Origin: an uncultured Pseudomonadota bacterium
GTDB lineage: Bacteria; Myxococcota_A; Bradymonadia; Bradymonadales; GCA-2716585
NCBI GenBank assembly: GCA_937123825.1
Contig: CAKZKQ010000477.1
Coordinates: 1 to 43,556, forward strand
Direction: 5' to 3'
DNA: 43,556 nt
Below the pieces are notes generated by a model. It was not told the DNA's origin and did not search any database. It saw only the letters and a list, made by a program, of their open reading frames with translations. This document shows, piece by piece, positions 26,210-35,159 of the stretch (position 1 is the first letter of the stretch; the number at the start of each line of letters is the position of its first letter). Made by a program: the position numbers and the translations under genes.

Positions 26210-29200
26210 CACTTGACCTCAAACTCAAAGGCTTCGGTGCGGCCAAAGACCTCGGGGTTGTACATCTCTTCGACGAAGGCGGCCGGGGTGGCGAAGTCGC
26301 CCAGGGTCGTGGCCCGCGCCAGGTAGGTGTGGGTGTAGATGCCCGAGGGCAGGAAGTCGGCAAAGAGCAGGACCCGGTCATCGCGCTGCTCGATGTGGTC
26401 AAAGTTGTGGTAGCCGTACCACCAGTCCCAGCTGTCCCAGTCGTCCTCGTTGTCTTCTTTGACGGCGTTGGCCAGCGAGGGGGCGGTGGTGGCAAAGCGG
26501 GTGTTGACCGGCTCCAGGCCCGCGGGCAGCGGGTCGTTGATGACCACGTAGCGGCTGTCGCGCGGGGCGACCACGGTCAGGCGAACCTTGACCAGCTCTC
26601 CAGCCTTGATCCCCTTGGTGGGCTGACCGGCGTTGGAGCCTTCGGCCACCAGGTACTCGCGCCGCAGGGTGAAGCCGTTGTCAAAGGGCTTGGAGGGCGG
26701 GTCTTTGGGGGCGTAGCTGAGCTTCATGTTGTAGTAGAGCGGCCCATTTTTGCCCTCGCGCAGCATCGCCACCACCGGGTCTTTGAGTTTGACCAGCTCT
26801 TGCATGGGGACAAAGATGCGCCGGGGGTTCATCTCGCGCTTTTTAAAGCGCTCCTCGGCCAGAACCTTGCCGCCAAGGCCCACCACGGCGGTGTAGTCGG
26901 GGGTGCCGCTCTCAGTTTTGCCAAAGTACTCCATCAAGGAGAGCACGGCGAAGGCGTTCTCCTGGGTGCTCAGCCAACGGCCGCCTTTGCGGGCCGCCAG
27001 CAGGCCGCGGGCGAACTTGGCGCTGAGCTCGTCGGTGGGGTTGGAGGCCATGATGGCCATCAACGCGATGGCGTCCGAGCGCACGTCCGAGTCCATCAAC
27101 TCCCAGTAGTAGTCGCCGTCGCGGTGCACGTGGGCTTCGATGCCGTTGACGTCGGCGTTGGTGAGCATGGCGGCCATCAGGCGGCGGATCATGGGCTTGC
27201 TGCTGTCGTCGCCGCTGCGCGCCATGGCCATCGCCAGGAGCCCCTTGCCAAAGTTGGACAGCGAGCTGCGGCGCTCAAAGAGCACCGTGTGGGCCGAGAT
27301 GTCGGGCTCTTCGGCCACGGCCAACACATAGGCGGCGAAGGCCTGGATGTTGGGCATCGAGTGGGCGCTCCAACTGGCGCGCAGCGAGGCGTCGCCGCGC
27401 ACGACCGAGCGCAGGTAGTTGAGCAGCCGGTTGAGCTTGTAGGGCGGAACCTCCAGACCCTCAGTGCGCGAGGCCTTGATCAGCGCCAAACCACCGTAAG
27501 CCGAGCCCCAGGGGTGTTCTTGATCGGCTCCGGGCCAGTAACCCAGGCCGCCGTTGTAGGTCTGCATCGACAGGAGCCGGTCCACGCCCGACTGGGCAAA
27601 GCGGTTGACGTCCTCTTTGGAGATCCCCGGCAGATCAATGTCCTGACCGAGCATCTCACGCAGCGCCACCAGCGGCAGCGTCCGCCCGGTGGTCTGCTCA
27701 ACGCAGCCATAGGGATACCCAATGAGGTAGTCCAACCCTGGCAGCAGCTCGGCCAGGGCGCTGGAGGCCAACTCGATCTCCAAACCACCCACATCGGTGC
27801 GGATGCCCTCGGGCAGCGCCAGGCGCTTGAAGACGCGCGCCTGCTCGTCGCCGCTGCGGGCCTTGATGACGCCGGTCTCGGTCATGCTGCGCTCCACCGC
27901 GGGGAAGCGCACCGGGATCTTCATCTCCACCGCGTCCTCGGCCTCAAAGCCGTCGATCGCGCGGGCTTTGAACCGGAACGTCGCCTCACCCGGCGCTCCG
28001 ACCACCGCCGGGAAAACCACCTCTTTGATCTCACCCTTGCCCAGCGTCACGACCGAGGTCGCCGAGCCGGTCAACTCCACCGGCCCGCTTGCCTCGGCGC
28101 TGACTTCGACTTGACCGGCGCTCTCACCGACGGCCTGAACCACGGCGCGGACCTCAAAGGTGTCGCCGGTGGAGGCAAAGCGCGACAGCGCCGGGCGCAG
28201 CATCAAGGGCTTTTGGACCTGGATGCGGCTGTCGCTTGAACCAAAGCGGTTGCTGGTGCTGGCGGCCACCGCCATCAGGCGGAAGGCGGTCAGGTTGTCG
28301 GGCAGCTTGAAGTTGACCTTGGCCTGACCGTTGGTGTCGGTCTTGAGCGTGGGCATGAAGGCCGCCGTGGTGGCAAAGGCCGAGCGGTAGTTCTCGCTCT
28401 GACCCCCGGGGCCACCGCCGCCGCCCTCATCGCCCTTCTCACCGTCTTCATTGGCGGCATCGACCTTGGCCACCACCGCCATGCGGCTCTCAGAGGTGAT
28501 CACGGCGATGGACTGCTTGCGGTAGAAGTCTGCGATGGGGTTGGGCGTCTTGTAGGCGGTCAAGCTCAAGACCCCCTCGTCCACGGCCATAAAGGTGACC
28601 TCGGCGCTGACCGGGTTGCCCTCGTGGTCACGCACCGTAATGGTCGCTTCGGCCTGCTCGCCAGGCTGGTAGGTCTTGCGGGCGCTCTCGACAGAGACGG
28701 ACAGGACCTTCTCGCCGCGATCGACGTTGATGGAGGCGTAGCCGAGCTTGAAAGCGGGTTTTCCGGGGTCGATGGTGGTGCCGTCGTCGTTTTTGGGCTT
28801 GTCTTCGCGGCCTCGGATGAGAACCACAGAGATGTAGGCGTTGGGGAGCATGGCTTCGGTGATGGGCACCTCGATGGTGGAGGCGCTGCCGCGCAGCTCG
28901 ACGGTCTTTTGCTCCAGGATGCCGCGCCGCTCGACGGTCACCAGCGCGCGGGCTTTGCGGAAGGGGCTCTTGACCATGACGCGGGCCTTGTCGCCGACCT
29001 TGTACTTGGCCTTGTCCACCACCAGGTCAATGCGCTCGTCGTCGCTCTTGCCCCACCAGGACCAGCCACCGCCCCAGACGTAGACGCTGGTGTTGCTCTC
29101 AATGGTGCGGCCTTTGTTGTCCTTGCTGCGGGCTTTGATGACGTAGTAGCCGGGGTCGTTGACCGCCATGGGGCAGGACACCGCGCGGGCGGCCGTGCGG

Positions 29201-31974
29201 ACCTTGCAGTTGGCCACGACCTTGTCTTTGGCCTCGCTGACCCAGGTCGTGCCGCCGCCCGCCATGGTCTTGCGGACCGAGGTCCAGGTGCGCTTGGCCA
29301 GATCGACCTCCACGCTTTGGCCGCTGACAGTCTTGCCTTTGGGGGTGACCGCCACCAGCTTCAGGTCCATCTTTTTGCCCGCCTCGACCAGGTAACCGGG
29401 GCGCTTGATGCCCAGGTAGTACTGGCCGGGGTGGAGCTTGACGCGCGTGGAGCCCGAGACGACCTGACGGTTGACGTCGGTGACGCTGGCTTCGACCAGC
29501 AACTCCTGAGGGCCGCTGATGGTGTCGAGCGCGGGGACCTCAAAGTTGGCCTTGCGCAGCCCGGTGGCGTCGAGCGTGCCCTGGCCGCTCTCGGCCGACT
29601 CGCTGCGGCGCTCGTCGTAGCCGTACCACCAAAAGCGCCCTTCGTTGTTGCCAAAGTTGAAGCCATCAAAGCCGGGGGGGCTGAAGCTGGTTTCGCGGCG
29701 AGTGGCGGACCAACTGACTTTGGCGTTGCTCATGGGGGCGCCAAAGAGGTACTGGCCCGAGATGGTCACTTCGGCGCTCTCGCCCATGGTGACGTCGTTG
29801 TTGGCGGGGTCCATGGTGACTTCAAAGTCGGGGGCGCGGTAGGCCTCGACGCGGAAGGAACCGTGGGCGCTGCCTTCAAAGCCGCCGTCCATGCCCACGG
29901 GGGTGGCCTTGATGGACCACGTGCCCAGCGAGGCGTTTTCGGGCAGCGGGACCTCGACGTCAAAGCCGTCCAGGTCGGTCATGGCGATCTCCTGATCCAT
30001 CACGACGTTGTTTTGCGAGTCGTGCACGACCACGCGGGCGCGGTCGACCGGCAGGACCTCCATGGTGCGGCCCTTGTCGAGCCGCAGGTAGCCTTTGACG
30101 TGGGTCGATTCACCGGGGCGGTAGACGCCGCGCTCGGTGAAGATGTGGCCGCGCAGGGCCACCGCCGGGGCGTCCCAGGCGTAGGGCAGGTTGAAGCGGT
30201 AGGGCATGACCTGCATGTTCCAGTTTTCCAGGTCGATGAAGCTCAACTCTTTGCCGCGGTTGGCCAGGATGACGCGGGGGCGCTTGCTGCCAAAGGTCTT
30301 CAGACCCGGACCGCGCGCCAGCCCGTCTTTGTCCGTCAGCCCTTCCCAGAGCAGCTCGCCGTCGACCGTGCGCATGGCCACGCGGACCCCGGCCTCGGGG
30401 GTGGCCTTGGAGAGGCTGGTGGTCCAGATCAGGACCGAGTCGGGGCTGTATTTGGCCGTCAGGCCGATGTCGGTGACCTGCACCAGGGACTTGTGGTAGC
30501 GCTTGCGGTGGTAGCTGTGGGTTTGATCGTAGGCGTCGGATTGGACGTCGAGGAAGACCACCCCGGCCTGCTCTTTGCCCAGCACTTCGCCCAGGTTGAT
30601 GCCGTAGGTTTTTTTGACGTTGGACCGCAATTTGACGCCAAACGGGCGAGAAACCTGGGGTGTGATGCCGTTTTTGAAGTCGTCGCCGCCCCACCAACCG
30701 CCAAAGCCCTTCAGGAAGGAGGGCAGTTGCTCTTCGGTCAGGCGAGTCATGCGCAGGTTGATGTCGGGGGTGTTGAGCAGGGTGATGGGGAAGGTGAGTT
30801 TTTGGCCGGGCTCGGCCTTCTCCATGAAGTTGATCCCGCGGTTCATGGTGACGGTGGGGCGATAGGGGCGGACCTGGATGGTGTGGGGGCCGGGGTTGAC
30901 CAGGGCGTTGCCCATGTTGTCCTTGCAGCGCCCGGAGAGGGTGATGGTGTAGAGCGTGTCGGGGCGCGCGTTGGCGGGGCGCAGCGTGACGCTGGTGGAG
31001 CCGCGATAGCCGTAGGGGTCTTTGAATTTGACCGGGGGCGAGACCGACACGCACTTTTGGATGTCTTTGGCGGTGACGGGGTTGTTGAACTCCATCTGCC
31101 AGTTGCTGCTGGGCTCACAGTAGCCCCAGCCGCAGCGCGCGCGCTGGACTTTGAAGGGGCCGTAGGTCTGGAAGGAGCGCGACCAGTCGCTGCCCAGGGT
31201 CATGGAGCCGCTGTTGGGCTTGAGGAAGCGGCCGATGGTCATGCGGTAGCTGATGCCGTTTTGAAAGCCCCCGGTGGGTTTGATGAAGAAGGCGGTGCCT
31301 TCGGGGACTTTGTCGCCGCCCTTGTCCTTGTTGGTGGGCGTGATGGTGATGGGGACCTGTTTGGCGCCGCCGTAGAGGAGCAGGGCTTCGGTGACCTGCT
31401 CTTTGTCGACGGGCAGGTTGAACTGGACAAAGAGGACGTCGTCCTTGGTCAGCCGGGCGCTGTACCAGGATGGGTCGTAGCGCGCCACGCGCAGCCCTGG
31501 GGTGCTGAAGGTGAAGGTGTGGTCGCCTTCCATGGTCTGGCCGTCAGCGCTGCGCAGGTCTTTGGAGACGGTCACGGTGTATTGGGTGGCCATCGCCGGC
31601 TTCTTGTGGGGCATGAAGCTGACGGTGCGCTGTCCCAGCCAGCGCCAGGTGCCTTTGATGGGCGGCGAGATGGTCAAGGGAGGGGCGGCTTCGGGGTCGG
31701 GGATCTGGACGGGCTGGTTGAAGCTGACATTGATGGCCTGGAGGGTGTGGATGGTGCCTCCGGGCTGGGTCATGGTCACCATCAGGGGCTTGGCCTTGGG
31801 TTCCTGGGCCTTTTGGGATGATCCTTCCTGTGGGAAGGCTGCCACGATCTCGTCCTCGGACGGCAGCGAGAGCCGTCGAGGGCCGTCGGTGCATGCGCCA
31901 AGGAGCGCCGCTGCCCCGATCATCCATGCTCCCACCGCGCACATCGCGCGGCGTGCTTTGATTGCCTGCCTCAT
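26209..31974 (-). CDS. Bacterial alpha-2-macroglobulin lipoprotein with thioester
   Basis: This 1921-residue periplasmic protease trap is somewhat longer than Escherichia coli YfhM (about 1650). The ATG at 31974 has AGAGGA 5-6 bp upstream and opens a lipoprotein signal, lipobox LGAC with Cys28; Thr at +2 suits outer-membrane sorting. The N-terminal half is a series of beta-sandwich (MG-type) domains, including VSFNQPVQIPDPEA and FTERGVYRPGESTHVKGYLRL. A Gly-rich stretch near residue 1190 (GGGGPGGQ), just before the conserved macroglobulin segment, may mark a flexible bait-like loop. The thioester motif GCVEQ is intact (Cys1424, Gln1427), so covalent capture of proteases is predicted. An alpha-toroid helical domain and a C-terminal receptor-binding-like domain follow. 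It is coupled to pbpC. The huge open frames on the opposite strand are mirror images of its codon bias. Confidence 0.95.
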   Translation of the reverse strand: MRQAIKARRAMCAVGAWMIGAAALLGACTDGPRRLSLPSEDEIVAAFPQEGSSQKAQEPKAKPLMVTMTQPGGTIHTLQAINVSFNQPVQIPDPEAAPPLTISPPIKGTWRWLGQRTVSFMPHKKPAMATQYTVTVSKDLRSADGQTMEGDHTFTFSTPGLRVARYDPSWYSARLTKDDVLFVQFNLPVDKEQVTEALLLYGGAKQVPITITPTNKDKGGDKVPEGTAFFIKPTGGFQNGISYRMTIGRFLKPNSGSMTLGSDWSRSFQTYGPFKVQRARCGWGYCEPSSNWQMEFNNPVTAKDIQKCVSVSPPVKFKDPYGYRGSTSVTLRPANARPDTLYTITLSGRCKDNMGNALVNPGPHTIQVRPYRPTVTMNRGINFMEKAEPGQKLTFPITLLNTPDINLRMTRLTEEQLPSFLKGFGGWWGGDDFKNGITPQVSRPFGVKLRSNVKKTYGINLGEVLGKEQAGVVFLDVQSDAYDQTHSYHRKRYHKSLVQVTDIGLTAKYSPDSVLIWTTSLSKATPEAGVRVAMRTVDGELLWEGLTDKDGLARGPGLKTFGSKRPRVILANRGKELSFIDLENWNMQVMPYRFNLPYAWDAPAVALRGHIFTERGVYRPGESTHVKGYLRLDKGRTMEVLPVDRARVVVHDSQNNVVMDQEIAMTDLDGFDVEVPLPENASLGTWSIKATPVGMDGGFEGSAHGSFRVEAYRAPDFEVTMDPANNDVTMGESAEVTISGQYLFGAPMSNAKVSWSATRRETSFSPPGFDGFNFGNNEGRFWWYGYDERRSESAESGQGTLDATGLRKANFEVPALDTISGPQELLVEASVTDVNRQVVSGSTRVKLHPGQYYLGIKRPGYLVEAGKKMDLKLVAVTPKGKTVSGQSVEVDLAKRTWTSVRKTMAGGGTTWVSEAKDKVVANCKVRTAARAVSCPMAVNDPGYYVIKARSKDNKGRTIESNTSVYVWGGGWSWWGKSDDERIDLVVDKAKYKVGDKARVMVKSPFRKARALVTVERRGILEQKTVELRGSASTIEVPITEAMLPNAYISVVLIRGREDKPKNDDGTTIDPGKPAFKLGYASINVDRGEKVLSVSVESARKTYQPGEQAEATITVRDHEGNPVSAEVTFMAVDEGVLSLTAYKTPNPIADFYRKQSIAVITSESRMAVVAKVDAANEDGEKGDEGGGGGPGGQSENYRSAFATTAAFMPTLKTDTNGQAKVNFKLPDNLTAFRLMAVAASTSNRFGSSDSRIQVQKPLMLRPALSRFASTGDTFEVRAVVQAVGESAGQVEVSAEASGPVELTGSATSVVTLGKGEIKEVVFPAVVGAPGEATFRFKARAIDGFEAEDAVEMKIPVRFPAVERSMTETGVIKARSGDEQARVFKRLALPEGIRTDVGGLEIELASSALAELLPGLDYLIGYPYGCVEQTTGRTLPLVALREMLGQDIDLPGISKEDVNRFAQSGVDRLLSMQTYNGGLGYWPGADQEHPWGSAYGGLALIKASRTEGLEVPPYKLNRLLNYLRSVVRGDASLRASWSAHSMPNIQAFAAYVLAVAEEPDISAHTVLFERRSSLSNFGKGLLAMAMARSGDDSSKPMIRRLMAAMLTNADVNGIEAHVHRDGDYYWELMDSDVRSDAIALMAIMASNPTDELSAKFARGLLAARKGGRWLSTQENAFAVLSLMEYFGKTESGTPDYTAVVGLGGKVLAEERFKKREMNPRRIFVPMQELVKLKDPVVAMLREGKNGPLYYNMKLSYAPKDPPSKPFDNGFTLRREYLVAEGSNAGQPTKGIKAGELVKVRLTVVAPRDSRYVVINDPLPAGLEPVNTRFATTAPSLANAVKEDNEDDWDSWDWWYGYHNFDHIEQRDDRVLLFADFLPSGIYTHTYLARATTLGDFATPAAFVEEMYNPEVFGRTEAFEFEVK

Positions 31975-32510
31975 CTTTTCCTCTATCGCTCCGTATTCTG
32001 ACGCCGTGCGTGGGTTGGTGTGTCGGGGTGGCTTCATCCCCTTTTGTGGCACTGCGTGAAGTTTGTCTCTTTTTGACCGCGCGCAAACGCGGCGCGAGCA
32101 TGCATGGGGCCTGACAAAGCAAAGCGCGCGCCAGCTTTGGGCCATTGGGCTTGATGGCGTTGAGATCACCATCAAAACCCAATTCACCGCGCCTTGGCAA
32201 ATGCCCACAGTCCCCAGTCTCCCCTGGTTTTGTGGTCGTGGTCACCGGTCTCCGGCAGTCTGCCACTGTCCATCGCCGCCGCCGCGACCCCTGCGATTTG
32301 CCTTGTCCCGATGTGGTCCCTCACACCATACAAACGCGGCTCGCCTTGCCTTTTTAATCCCGACTGACGCTGACTTGTATTGGATTATAAGATGTGAACT
32401 CTTTTATTTGTATCGTGCCCGTGTGGACGGTGGTGGGTGTGGCAGTTGTTTTTCGTTCGAGGGGCGGTGTAGACTGCGCCGACACGTGAACCGCAGGGAG
32501 GCGGAACGCT
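31975..32510. other. Divergent intergenic region between A2M and M28 peptidase
   Basis: This stretch of about 535 bp has no credible gene; open frames here extend into neighbours and lack family features. A short AT-rich patch at about 32350-32420 contrasts with its high-GC surroundings and holds the best promoter candidate. No repeat family or RNA gene was recognised. Confidence 0.5.
32364..32391 (+). promoter_or_regulatory. Candidate promoter of the M28 peptidase gene
   Basis: CTGACG (32364-32369), 16-bp spacer, TATAAG (32386-32391), in the AT-rich patch. This predicts a leader of about 115 bases before the GTG at 32511. Confidence 0.38.
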
Positions 32511-35078
32511 GTGAGCGACAAAGACACCCCGCAAGACAAAGACGTCACGCGGGCGCAGGACCCGGTCAACGCCAAGGATGAGGACGGTGACCAGGGCTCG
32601 GAGCGCCCCAAAGACGCGACATCACCCCAAAGCACGGACGCCGAGCCCCAAAAGCCCGGCGACGACGCCAAAGAGGCCCCCAAAGCGGCGTCTGACGGTG
32701 ACGCTGTGCCCGAAGCCAAAGACGGCGCGCCGACCCCGTCGGATCCCGAGTCAGAAGCCACACCCGCACCCGAGCCCGAGCCTGAGCCTGAGGTCGAAGA
32801 CGACGACTACCGCGCGGGTTGGTCGGCGCTGGTGGCGCTGGGGCTGATCGTGCTGATCTCTTTTGTGTCGGGAGGGCCGCCGTCGCCCGCCGACTACGAC
32901 GAGGCGCCCGAGGCGTTTTCGGCCGCGCGGGCCGGGGACGTGCTCGAAACCCTCCTGGGACCCAAAAAACGCGCCCACCCCGTGGGCAGCCCCGCCAACC
33001 GCGCCGTCAAAGACCGTCTGGTGGAGGCGCTGCGCGGTCTGGAGATGGAGGTCGACGTCCAGAGCGAGTACACCTGCTCCAGCTACGGGCTCTGCACCCC
33101 GGTTGAGAACGTGGTGGCCCGCTTTGAGAGCGAGCCGCTCGACAAACCCGGGGTGGTCCTCTCGGCCCATTACGACTCGGTGCCCGCTGGCCCTGGCGCT
33201 GGGGACGATGGCGCTGCGGTGGCGGCGATCGTGGAGATGGTTCGCGCGCTCAAGACCGACCCCGAGCGGGTCAACCCCATCAAGGTCTTCATCAGCGACG
33301 GTGAGGAGATGGGGCTTTTGGGGGCTTATTTCTATGACAAGCACCACTGGAGCCACCCCGAGGACGTGGTGCTCAACATGGAGGCCAGAGGCAGCAGCGG
33401 CCCCAGCTACCTCTTTGAGACCGGCCCGCGCAACGCCTGGATGATCGGCCACGCCCGCGCCATGCCGCACCCGCTGACCAGCTCCCTCTACGACACCATC
33501 TACAAAATCCTGCCCAACGACACCGACTTCACCGTCCATCGCACCAACCAGCACGACGGGGCCAACTTTGGCTTCATCGAAAACCTAAGCCACTACCACA
33601 CCCGGCTCGACAACCTGGAAAACCTCGATCGAGGCAGCCTCCAGCACCATGGGGACAATGTCCTGGCGCTGGCGCGCTCGCTGCTTCAGGCCGACTTGCA
33701 GGACCGCGCCGATGGGCAGGCGATCTACTTTGATGTCTGGTCGGTGGCGCTGCTCTCGTACCCTGCAGGGTTGGCGCTGCCGCTGGCGTTGCTGACGCTG
33801 GCGCTCTTGCTGGCCGGGGTCTGGATGCGCCGCAAACGCATCGGCACCATCCGCCTGGTGGTCGGCGCGGTGGCGGCGCCGCTGAGCGTGGTGGTCGCGG
33901 TGGTGTTTGGCACCATCTTTGAGTCCGCCATCGGTGCCGCCAGCGGCCACCCCGCACCCTGGTGGTCGGTGTCCTGGCCCTTTGTGGCCATCTACTGGAC
34001 GCTGGGCGTGGCTGGGCCAGTGGCGCTGGTCGCGCTGGTGGGCAAAGGCGGGCGTTTTTGGGGCTTTTGGGCCGGAATCTGGGGCTGGTGGGCACTGGCG
34101 GCGCTGATCAGCGCGCTCTTTCTGCCCGGCATCTCCCACATGTTTGTGCTGCCCGCGCTGGCGGCCGCCATCACCCAGCTTGTGCTGATTCGACAGCGGC
34201 GCTCCTGGTCGGGCGAAGGCAAGGTCTGGGCCTGCGCGGTGCCCATGGCCGTGGCCGTGATTTTGTGGATGCCGCTGACGCTCGGTTTGCCCGACGCCGT
34301 GGGCCTCTTCTCATCGATGGTCGTGGTGATCCCGGTGGCGCTGATGGCCAGCCCCATGGCCCCGATGCTCACCCCCGTTACCCTGACCCGGCGCCGCATC
34401 TGGCCCCTGGCTGGCACCCTGACGGTCGCCACCATCCTGACCTTTGTGGCCCTGCTCACCCCCCGCGCCACCACCTGGAGCCCTGCTGGACTCAACATCG
34501 TCACCGTTTACGCCGCCACCGACGAAGACACCGTCCGCCACGCCGTCTTCCAGCGTCCGTTGACCCTGACCGGACTTCGCCCCGAGCTGCCCCGCAAGGT
34601 CGCCCCGCTGCTCGAACCCGAAGCCCCCCAAAACCCCATCCCCTGGCCCGCCACCCCCGAAGGCACCGCCGTCACCGACGCCTCCCCACACCGCTCCCCG
34701 GTCTTCAAAGAACTCGACCCTTCCCAGGAAGGCCTCACCCGGCTCAAAGTCCGCTCGCGTCGCGGCGCCTACACCTTGATGGTCATCGCGCCCCCCGGGC
34801 ACACCGCCGTCAAAGCCGAAACCCACGACATGCCCGCGCCCTACGACGTCGGCGTCCCGTTCAGACGCGGCAACATGGTGGGCCATTTCTTCTTTGGGGT
34901 TCCCAGAGACGGCCTGATCCTGCACTTCAAGCCCGAGTCGCTGTCCAAAATCAGGATCTTTGATGTCTCCTGGGGCTCGGCGGCCGACGCCGCCAAGCTG
35001 CGACAGGCGCGCGGCAAGATCGCCATCCCCTACCAAAACGGCGACGCCCTCCTGGTCGAAGTCCGACCCGGAGAATAG
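32511..35078 (+). CDS. Membrane-anchored M28 zinc aminopeptidase-like protein (ERMP1-like layout)
   Basis: This is an 855-residue protein starting at GTG 32511, preceded by AGGGAGG about 11 bp away. Residues 1-100 are a highly charged, Pro/Asp/Glu-rich cytoplasmic tail. One transmembrane helix (about 104-120) leads to an extracytoplasmic M28 domain (about 130-390). All metal and catalytic positions are visible: SAHYDS with His220, GDDGAA with Asp232/233, DGEEMGLLG with Glu265/266, NMEARG with Glu291, and HYHTRLD with a late His (361 or 363). Some eight hydrophobic helices follow (about 405-670), then a soluble C-terminal domain. This order (helix, M28, multi-helix, luminal tail) is that of eukaryotic ERMP1 and yeast Pff1 vacuolar membrane proteases. 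Substrate is unknown. The acidic tail has no counterpart I recognise. Confidence 0.9.
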   Translation: MSDKDTPQDKDVTRAQDPVNAKDEDGDQGSERPKDATSPQSTDAEPQKPGDDAKEAPKAASDGDAVPEAKDGAPTPSDPESEATPAPEPEPEPEVEDDDYRAGWSALVALGLIVLISFVSGGPPSPADYDEAPEAFSAARAGDVLETLLGPKKRAHPVGSPANRAVKDRLVEALRGLEMEVDVQSEYTCSSYGLCTPVENVVARFESEPLDKPGVVLSAHYDSVPAGPGAGDDGAAVAAIVEMVRALKTDPERVNPIKVFISDGEEMGLLGAYFYDKHHWSHPEDVVLNMEARGSSGPSYLFETGPRNAWMIGHARAMPHPLTSSLYDTIYKILPNDTDFTVHRTNQHDGANFGFIENLSHYHTRLDNLENLDRGSLQHHGDNVLALARSLLQADLQDRADGQAIYFDVWSVALLSYPAGLALPLALLTLALLLAGVWMRRKRIGTIRLVVGAVAAPLSVVVAVVFGTIFESAIGAASGHPAPWWSVSWPFVAIYWTLGVAGPVALVALVGKGGRFWGFWAGIWGWWALAALISALFLPGISHMFVLPALAAAITQLVLIRQRRSWSGEGKVWACAVPMAVAVILWMPLTLGLPDAVGLFSSMVVVIPVALMASPMAPMLTPVTLTRRRIWPLAGTLTVATILTFVALLTPRATTWSPAGLNIVTVYAATDEDTVRHAVFQRPLTLTGLRPELPRKVAPLLEPEAPQNPIPWPATPEGTAVTDASPHRSPVFKELDPSQEGLTRLKVRSRRGAYTLMVIAPPGHTAVKAETHDMPAPYDVGVPFRRGNMVGHFFFGVPRDGLILHFKPESLSKIRIFDVSWGSAADAAKLRQARGKIAIPYQNGDALLVEVRPGE

Positions 35079-35159
35079 GCTGTTCGTGGCCACCAAAGGT
35101 CGCTCCCGACAAGCCCAAAGGGCCTCAGAGTCTGCTCCACCGCCCTGGATTGGCAGTGG

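Noticed and set aside
28624..31821. A 1065-codon open frame on the plus strand opposite the A2M gene
   Set aside because: It is the mirror of a strongly GC3-biased gene: low-complexity Gly/Ala/Val/Asp composition, no domain, and the opposite strand carries a clear family protein.
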